Below, in pieces: positions 14,865-20,324 of a DNA stretch of 20,324 nucleotides (its first letter is position 1; the number at the start of each line of letters is the position of its first letter). Location of the stretch: contig BFEA01000418.1 of NCBI GenBank assembly GCA_003427395.1, positions 1,299,760-1,320,083 of the forward strand, in the 5' to 3' direction. The notes beneath the pieces are model-generated. The model did no database searches and was not told where the DNA came from. It saw only the letters and a program-made list of their open reading frames with translations. This DNA is from Chara braunii (taxonomy: Eukaryota; Streptophyta; Charophyceae; Charales; Characeae). The position numbers and the translations under genes are program-made.

Positions 14865-15030
14865 ATATAGATGTAAATAGAACCAATTGGCTTTGACAGA
14901 TTCTTGTTTGAAGCGGAAGGGATGAGGCCCCACATATACAGATTCTTTATTTCCAACCGTAGATCAGTGCCATCAAAGACAAGTCATTGTGATGAAATTC
15001 GGATCAATACAAGTTATACAAACCTTGCAC

Positions 15031-15745
15031 CTCACATGGAATTGCCTGCAATGCTTTTTCCTTTGCAAAATTACGGATAGCCAGACTCCTGTCAAAACAC
15101 AATTGTAGCAAGTTAGTAAACCCTTTGTCATATTTCTTTCGAAGCATTTTTTTTTTCCCTCTTTTTTTTTCTCTTTTTGTTTTTCTTTTTCTTTGACCCT
15201 GTGTTGAGTTGCTAACAAGTTGAAGTTGACAATCTTGACAATTCATATTGATATTTTATATACTGAACTTTTCACTTATATAAATTTGTTCTCCACCATG
15301 ATCACCAATTGAGTGATTTGAAACTTTTCATTGTAACCAGAGTCTTTCTTTTCAGAAAGTCTTTTAGAAAGAGAACGAAGAGACATAAAAATAAACCTTT
15401 TGTCCTTGCTCTTAGATGACTATTATAGCAAAAGTATCCCTGCCTTGCACTAATTAAACAACCAGTTCACACGAGGCTAACTTAAAGTGAAAGAAGATAC
15501 CTTCCAAGACTTGCGAGACTGCAATTGCACTTTTCGTAAAGTGGCCTGACGCTTTTGCTACGAGTCCAGGTCGGGCAGGCCCGAAGCGACAGCAGCGTCG
15601 AAAGCAGAACAATCTTACCACATATACCGACAACGCCACAACTGTAGCTTGCATGAACGGGTGACTTCAATGAATGGAAACCATTCTCTTGTATGGTAGG
15701 AGTTAGGAGTCTTAGGATATAGCAACCGAAGTCACCACCGTTCAA
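15031..15745 (-). CDS. Candidate split gene fragment (two exon-like blocks)
   Basis: Minus strand. An open frame from 15745 ends at a 5' splice-like site AAG-GTATCTTC (exon edge 15501). About 410 bases on there is an ideal branch point TACTAAC (15112-15118), then TTTTGACAG and an exon-like block 15031-15088 ending GAG-GTGCAAG. Joining them keeps phase and reads ...SLASLGR-SLAIRNFAKEKALQAIPCE. The second block is amphipathic and resembles an ARM/HEAT-type helix. The upstream part is not recognisable and offers an alternative donor at CTTACC (TATGTG-GTAAGA, edge near 15620). Start, end and product are unknown; it could be a gene relic or chance. Confidence 0.25.
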
Positions 15746-15765
15746 AGCATAAAGCTAAAAAAATA

Positions 15766-16889
15766 GAATTCGTGAAAACCTAACAAAATAAATTGTTAGG
15801 TTTGTACGAAAATTTTTAAAGATTGTAATAATATTTTTTTCAGGTCTCCTATATGAACAAAATTTTATGTGAAGTAAATAAACCGCAAAAAAAAATAGAA
15901 AACTACTTTTTCATAACCACTAAAAGTAATGAGGAGAGAAACAAGTTTTTTTACAAAAAATCAGTACCTTGCACAACACCGTTAATTCAAGAACTGAAAT
16001 ATCACAATATTTTGTTGAACTAAAAAAGTCATATTTATAGTTTTGTAAGGTATGTAGCACAATGAACCTATTCGGGGGTCTCCCAAACATGCACACATGC
16101 TCTCTTATTCACGAATACATTCGCTTGGATATGTTCTTTCGTACATGGCCAAATTTAATTTTTTAATTTTAAATCATCATTGGCTAGGAATTTGAAGATG
16201 TCCCCCACGCACAAGTTGTTTGAATTTTTCTTTCACATAACATATATTTTTTTACAAGGGTTTTACAATTAACTTAAAAATGAAGTTATTTTAATTTATA
16301 GTTCTATAAACTCGATTTCGCAGAATCTGGTGTTTTTAAGTATTTTTTTATTTTTTAATTTTAAATCATCGTTGGCTAGGAATTTGAAGATGTCTCCCAG
16401 ACAAAAGTTGTTTGAATTCTTCTTTTACAGAACATATATTTTTTGACAAGGGTTTTACAGTTAACTTAAAAATGAAGTTATATTAATTTATACTAATTTT
16501 ATAGTTCCATAAACTCGATTTCGCAGAATCTGGGTTTTACCAAACTGTTGAAAATGACTTATAGTTCTATAAATGAGTATTCACTAAAACTATTTTTTTT
16601 AAACATCTTTCGGGTTCGCCTTGTAGTCGTTAAAGATTGTCGTGTTTGAGATATATTTTTAGTGAATCTACTGAGAACGACTTATAGTCCTATAACATGC
16701 TCTTTGCTGGAAAGGATTTTCTTGCACATTTTGAGAATCGCTAGACTTTTTGCCTGTTTTTTTGCCTCCTTTCTTGGGAAACAGTTAAAAACTCTCTCTT
16801 TTATGTGTCAAAAATAACAGTTTGTCTTTTACTTTTTCGTTCTATAAAAAATGTTAGGTTTTGTGGTTTTGTTAGGTTTTCACGAATTC
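15766..16889. repeat. Segment bounded by a perfect 23-bp inverted repeat
   Basis: GAATTCGTGAAAACCTAACA (then AAA) at 15766-15788 is exactly inverted at 16867-16889. The left copy is followed by a local hairpin CCTAACAA / TTGTTAGG, and the right one by another AAACCTAACA. A diverged copy with the orientation of the right arm lies at 18858-18878. No target duplication was recognised, so whether this is a transposon boundary or a scattered repeat word is open. The interior is AT-rich and non-coding. Confidence 0.6.
16159..16532. repeat. Tandem duplication of about 190 bp
   Basis: Copies 16159-16330 and 16351-16532 both run from TTTTTTAATTTTAAATCATC through GGCTAGGAATTTGAAGATGT and ACAAGGGTTTTACA to CTCGATTTCGCAGAATCTGG. 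There are scattered substitutions and an extra TATACTAATTT-type insertion in the second. Each copy ends with a TTTATAGTTC-ATAAAC dyad. Confidence 0.9.
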
Positions 16890-17109
16890 GGTTTTCGCAG
16901 CCGTCCACGAGCTTCGCGCGTGTGCCCTCCGCTCAACAAAGAAGTATCGGCGAGTCACTCTTTTTAAAGAAGCAACAATTGTGGAGATTTATTTCAAAGT
17001 GATTCATGTCATTTTCCAAATATTTGTCCCTTAGGCGTTTCTAAGACCTCGGTTTCAAAGTAGCAATTTCTAGTACTTTTTGGCTCGTTCTTGCGGGTTA
17101 GAAATGGTG

Positions 17110-17790
17110 TCACCATTCGCCTTTTTCTCTCGTCTTTGTGCGTCGCAGTTTATAGAACTCTAAACGGAATGAAGAATTCCGAAGCTGAGACAATTTTTTG
17201 AGTTCCAATTTACAAAACTATAAGTACGCAAATGTCAAGATGTCTGGCTTCGGTACAAGGGCGCACATTTTCGGAGTGCTTCTTTGTTGTTGTTTTTTCT
17301 CGCATATTTGTGCGTCACGGTTTATAGAACTATAAAGGGAATGGAGAATTCTGAAGCTGACATGGTTTTTTGCTTATCAATTTATAGGACTATAAATACG
17401 CAAATGTCAAGATGTGTGACTTATGTACAAGGGCGCACATTTTCGGAGTGTTTCTTTGTTTTCTTTTTTTCTAGTGTGTCCTTGTCGACGGTTTATAGAA
17501 CTATAAACCGAATGGACAATTTCGAACCTGACATGGTTTTTTGCTTTCCAATTTATAGGACTATAAATACGCAAATGTCAAGATGTCTGGCTTCGGTATA
17601 GGAGCGCACATTTTCGAAGTGCTTCTTTGTTTTCTTTTTTTCTAGTGTGTCTTTGCCGCTTGCTTTATTGAATTACAAACGGAATTCGGGATGCCTGAAC
17701 TGCATCCGTTTTCTGCTTCTTTAATGAAAGGACTCCAAAGGTGCATATGCCAAGACGTCCTGCTTTCATACAACACAATACATTTTGGAG
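17110..17790. repeat. Tandem array of about 171-bp units (satellite-like)
   Basis: Units anchored on GTTTATAGAACTATAAAC-type text start at 17148, 17320, 17491 and, diverged, 17662, so the period is 171-172. Shared blocks in order are: the first dyad, GAATTCYGAAGCTGACA, the second dyad TTTATAGGACTATAAATACG about 58 bases later, CAAATGTCAAGATGTCTGGC, and GCGCACATTTTCGGAGTG. The fourth unit is strongly decayed. Open frames across the array are incidental. Confidence 0.92.
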
Positions 17791-17962
17791 CTATGTGTCC
17801 GAAATCATATTCAACGGGGGTTTTGAGTTGAACGGTTCAATTCTCGTTCAACTCCTGTTTCAACTCCACATTGAACCGAGTTGAACGTGGTACAACTCGG
17901 TCCGCGTGGTTTTTTTTTGCAGGCAAAACATAAGTGAAAAAAAAATAAAAAAATATGGGGGT

Positions 17963-18050
17963 GTAGATTTGTTTGCTCTCTACATCTCAATATTTTTATT
18001 TTCATTTTTTGAGCATTTAAATTATTTAAAAAAAATCAAAAATAAAACCA
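17963..18050. repeat. AT-rich dispersed repeat, copy 1
   Basis: GTAGATTTGTTTGCTCTCTA then CATCTCAATATTTTTATTTT and TTTAAA-AATCAAAAATAAAA. The copy at 20113-20197 has the same order of blocks. Confidence 0.6.
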
Positions 18051-18085
18051 GACACAAAACAGATAGATTTTTTTTATTTTTTTTT

Positions 18086-18088
<3 letters not shown>

Positions 18089-18162
<74 letters not shown>
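18089..18162. repeat. (GATT)n microsatellite
   Basis: About 18 GATT units with a single interruption (CGATT) at 18121. Confidence 0.97.
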
Positions 18163-18164
<2 letters not shown>

Positions 18165-18196
18165 GGGAGATGGGTCGCCCCTCCCACCCCCTCCCA

Positions 18197-18199
<3 letters not shown>

Positions 18200-18245
<46 letters not shown>

Positions 18246-18348
18246 TCACTTTCTTTCGCCCAAGTCGCGCGGGCGAGGACCCCGCGCAACTTCGGCGCAA
18301 GTGAGTGTGTGTGTGTGTGTATGTGTGTGGGGGGGGGGGGGGGGGGGG
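18200..18348. repeat. (CA)n, then (GT)n, then a 20-base G run
   Basis: CA at 18200-18242 and GT at 18301-18328 are complementary and could form a hairpin around a GC-rich 60-base centre. G20 at 18329-18348 can form a quadruplex and is a likely place for length errors. Confidence 0.92.
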
Positions 18349-18349
18349 C

Positions 18350-18460
18350 GTTGTACTATTCAACGGGGGGTCAGTTGTACTATTCAACGGGGGGGGCCTG
18401 TTGTACTATTCAATGGGAATTCAACGGGGCCCCGGGGGCTATTCAACGGGTACAACGAAG
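18350..18460. repeat. Short tandem repeat GTTGTACTATTCAACGGGG
   Basis: Copies start at 18350, 18374 and 18400, with G runs of different length between them. Further ATTCAACGGG words follow at 18419 and 18441. The core GTTG-TACTATT-CAAC is itself a partial palindrome. Confidence 0.85.
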
Positions 18461-18489
18461 TTGAAACTTTCCCGTTGCTCGTTGAATAG

Positions 18490-19200
18490 ACACACAGTTT
18501 TGGAGTAATCGTTATCCTGCCTGAGTTTTCTTAACTTTCCCCTAAGTTTGTAAGTGGTATCTAGTATTGTGGAATGAATTGTCATATTTGCGAGGTTTCA
18601 GAAGAGCAAAGAATTAATTTCTCGACTACAAGCGGTTTTTGGGATCACTTGTTGACCTGCTTTTGTATGTGATAAAAATGAGGCTCTGTGGACAAACTTT
18701 CGTCTCACTAATCACCTTTTCCTAACAGGATCCTTGATTTGGTATGTTTTCCATCACTAGGTGCGACATACAACGTGTAAAAGTAGCACCAGCGGAGTGA
18801 AAATGAGTGGAAAATTTTTGGTTTTCTCCGGTTATAAAGATAGTTTGGTTTTCTACGTTTGTTTGGTTTTCACGAATACTTTGTTTAAAAAGAAGGAAAG
18901 AGAAATAAGAAAGATAAGAAGGAAATAAACATTTAGTATGGACAATCTCATCGATGCTGTATGCTGTGCCTATTAGAACCATCACGTTAAATTTTGCATT
19001 CGACAATAATAGTATACCTAAGTGTACCATATGATACTTCAGCAAAGATACGAAATGCACGCATGCAGAAGGTAAGAAAGTCGATCACCCATCAAGGAAT
19101 GTTAAGCCATTTCATTGATGGACAATATATGAGAGCAAACGATATGTTCAGGGAAGAGAAGAAGGAAAACATAGCACTAAGTAGTAAGGACAAATACGTC
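18490..19200. other. No gene recognised; AT-rich
   Basis: The only structure I see is a set of GGTTTTC words at 18814-18870, ending in TTTGTTTGGTTTTCACGAAT, a diverged copy of the 23-bp inverted repeat at 16867-16889. Frames of 112 and 126 codons exist, but one is driven by the AAG tract and neither has a recognisable motif. Confidence 0.4.
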
Positions 19201-19204
19201 AATC

Positions 19205-19345
19205 AAGAAAGAAGGGGAGAGGAGGAGGAGGAAGAGAAGAAGAAAAAGAAGAAGAAGAAGAAGAAGAAGAAGAAGAAGAAGAAGAAGAAGAAGAAGAAGA
19301 AGAAAAAGAAAAAGAAAAAGAAAAAAAAGAAAAAAAAGATAAAGA
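19205..19345. repeat. (AAG)n purine tract
   Basis: About 140 bases of pure purine on the plus strand, mostly AAG with A-rich and GGA-rich ends. It yields a poly-Lys frame that should be ignored. Such mirror-like purine tracts can form triplexes. Confidence 0.95.
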
Positions 19346-19980
19346 AGAAAATGAAAAGATTAGAACTCCTATGAAGAGGATCGTAAGAAAAAAAGGGATA
19401 AAAAACAAGGTAAAACAAGCGAGCGAAAGGCAAAAATCAAAGCAAAGCAGAAAGAGCACAACGATACCACTTGAAGCCAAAGCGATGAAATAAAATGATA
19501 TGACATGAAGCTCAAAATAATTTCCCCATCGGGCCGATCAGACAATAGTTACGTGAACAACGCCAAAAAATATTCTAATCGACCAAAGAGAAGTTAGAGA
19601 AGCATGTATCGGTTGTGCCCAACATGTTTTGACTGATGCCGATTACCAGTCATTCTGAGGGGTAATCGCAAAGGCTCAAGTTCACAATCGTCACCCACAC
19701 AAAAGGATGAATAGGCCACGGTGGAAGCACAAATGGAGTCACATGGAGGCAAGGAGAAAAGTTCACTTATCTTTCGAAGAAGTGATCAAGCAACAATATG
19801 ACCTACAAGGCTACAAGTAATCGTAGCAGCAGTACACTGTTGTGCCTGTGTAATTGATTGAGCGTGCTGACACGCGCGAGAAAAAAATGATGAGATCTAT
19901 TTTATTTATTTTTTTTTTTGCTCATGTTTCACCCAAGAAAAAAAGTTCCCGCACCCGCTCAAGTCCCCCTCAAGCGGCTT
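19346..19980. other. No gene recognised
   Basis: Mixed-composition sequence without a supported gene, repeat or RNA. A T run lies at about 19910-19919. Confidence 0.4.
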
Positions 19981-20000
19981 TGAGCGTGGGCAGTGTCGTC

Positions 20001-20058
20001 CCCCGTACGTCGTACGAGGGGTCCACGTACGGACAGACGAACGGCCGTACGGGCGTAC
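20001..20058. repeat. Cluster of GTAC palindromes
   Basis: Five GTAC sites, four of them as CGTACG, occur within about 55 bases (20005, 20012, 20027, 20047, 20055). CCCCGTACG at 20001 faces CGTACGAGGGG, giving a small near-palindrome. Confidence 0.7.
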
Positions 20059-20100
20059 GGACGACGATAAAAAAAACATAAAAAAAAAGAAAAAAAAAGG

Positions 20101-20197
20101 GGTTGCAACCTTGTAGATCTCGAAAAGATCTACAACCTCATATTTTTATTTTTATTTTTTTGCCTTTAAAACAATGTTTAAAAAATCAAAAACAAAA
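20101..20197. repeat. AT-rich dispersed repeat, copy 2, with perfect hairpin
   Basis: GGTTGCAACC (20101-20110) is a perfect palindrome, followed by TTGTAGATCT - CGAAA - AGATCTACAA (20111-20135), a perfect 10-bp hairpin. The text after it matches copy 1 at 17963 in block order. In copy 1 the hairpin is degraded (TGTAGAT...TACATCTC). Confidence 0.7.
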
Positions 20198-20266
20198 AAA
20201 AAGAAAAAAAAAAGAAAAAAAACGAATCTGGTAGGAAAAAAAATGGGCAGTTGCCCCGCATGCGTG

Positions 20267-20267
20267 A

Positions 20268-20324
<57 letters not shown>
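20267..20324. repeat. (GT)n microsatellite reaching the window end
   Basis: GT repeats with one AT interruption run to the last base, so the true length is unknown. As after copy 1 of the AT-rich repeat, the tract is entered through a GTGAGTGTGT word. Confidence 0.95.

Larger units (their letters stand above)
17808..18488. mobile_element. Element bounded by TATTCAACG inverted ends
   Basis: TATTCAACG at 17808-17816 is mirrored by CGTTGAATA at 18480-18488. Near the left end lie nested palindromes: GAGTTGAACG with CGTTCAACTC, GGTTCAAT with ATTGAACC, and ACCGAGTTG with CAACTCGGT. The right part repeats TTGTACTATTCAACGGGG. Inside are several microsatellites. No coding frame. The short ends make the boundaries tentative. 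Confidence 0.45.

Noticed and set aside
18994-19374. 126-codon frame ending in a long poly-Lys tail
   Set aside because: The second half is the AAG microsatellite and the first half has no recognisable motif.

Overview
This is a eukaryotic, repeat-dense, apparently non-coding nuclear window, most likely from the green lineage (a plant or streptophyte alga; a charophyte, bryophyte or lycophyte would fit, but I cannot name a species). The evidence is: short interstitial runs of the plant-type telomere repeat TTTAGGG, a plant-type U6 snRNA copy, decayed mitochondrial DNA including a group II intron domain V, several tRNA-derived SINE-like heads, many short inverted-repeat transposons, and no long open frame that resembles a conserved protein. 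Nothing in it looks prokaryotic: there are no operons, ribosome binding sites or CRISPR arrays.

Layout. Bases 1-1.85 kb are unique-looking sequence with short inverted and CCGGAC repeats. At 1.94-2.14 kb a frameshifted mitochondrial cox1 fragment abuts a tRNA-like element, followed by a U6-like fragment near 2.46 kb. From 3.4 to 9.0 kb is a nest of insertions. It holds at least four members of a family with ACCACCAGTAC ends flanked by TTAA or near-TTAA, and a second MITE-like family with GGGCCTCGCTGC ends. One member of the second family was hit by a full-length U6 retropseudogene with a 17-bp target duplication. The same stretch has two copies of a 24-bp minisatellite, two long foldbacks and several SINE-like heads. 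A Tn5 (Nextera) mosaic-end junction sits in a CT microsatellite at 4707-4744. It is an untrimmed library adapter, so contiguity there is not trustworthy. At 9.77-10.19 kb is a 421-bp element with about 36-bp terminal inverted repeats, and at 10.32-10.64 kb a group II intron remnant on the minus strand.

Bases 10.65-15.7 kb hold mostly unclassified sequence, a 52-bp exact tandem duplication, a tRNA-Met-like relic, and two very tentative coding remnants: a FLYWCH-like fragment at about 13.0 kb, and a split minus-strand reading frame with good splice signals at 15.0-15.7 kb. From 15.77 to 17.8 kb lies AT-rich repeat sequence: a 23-bp perfect inverted repeat 1.1 kb apart, a 192-bp tandem duplication, and a tandem array of about 171-bp units. 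Each array unit carries two regularly placed TTTATAG-NN-CTATAAA dyads. The last 2.5 kb contain an inverted-repeat-bounded element rich in microsatellites, a long AAG tract, and a second copy of an AT-rich dispersed repeat.

No intact protein gene could be supported. The window is best read as layered mobile-element insertion and local duplication. The clearest events are the U6 retroposition, the TTAA insertion with an empty paralogous site next to it, the two mitochondrial relics, the dyad satellite and the adapter artefact.
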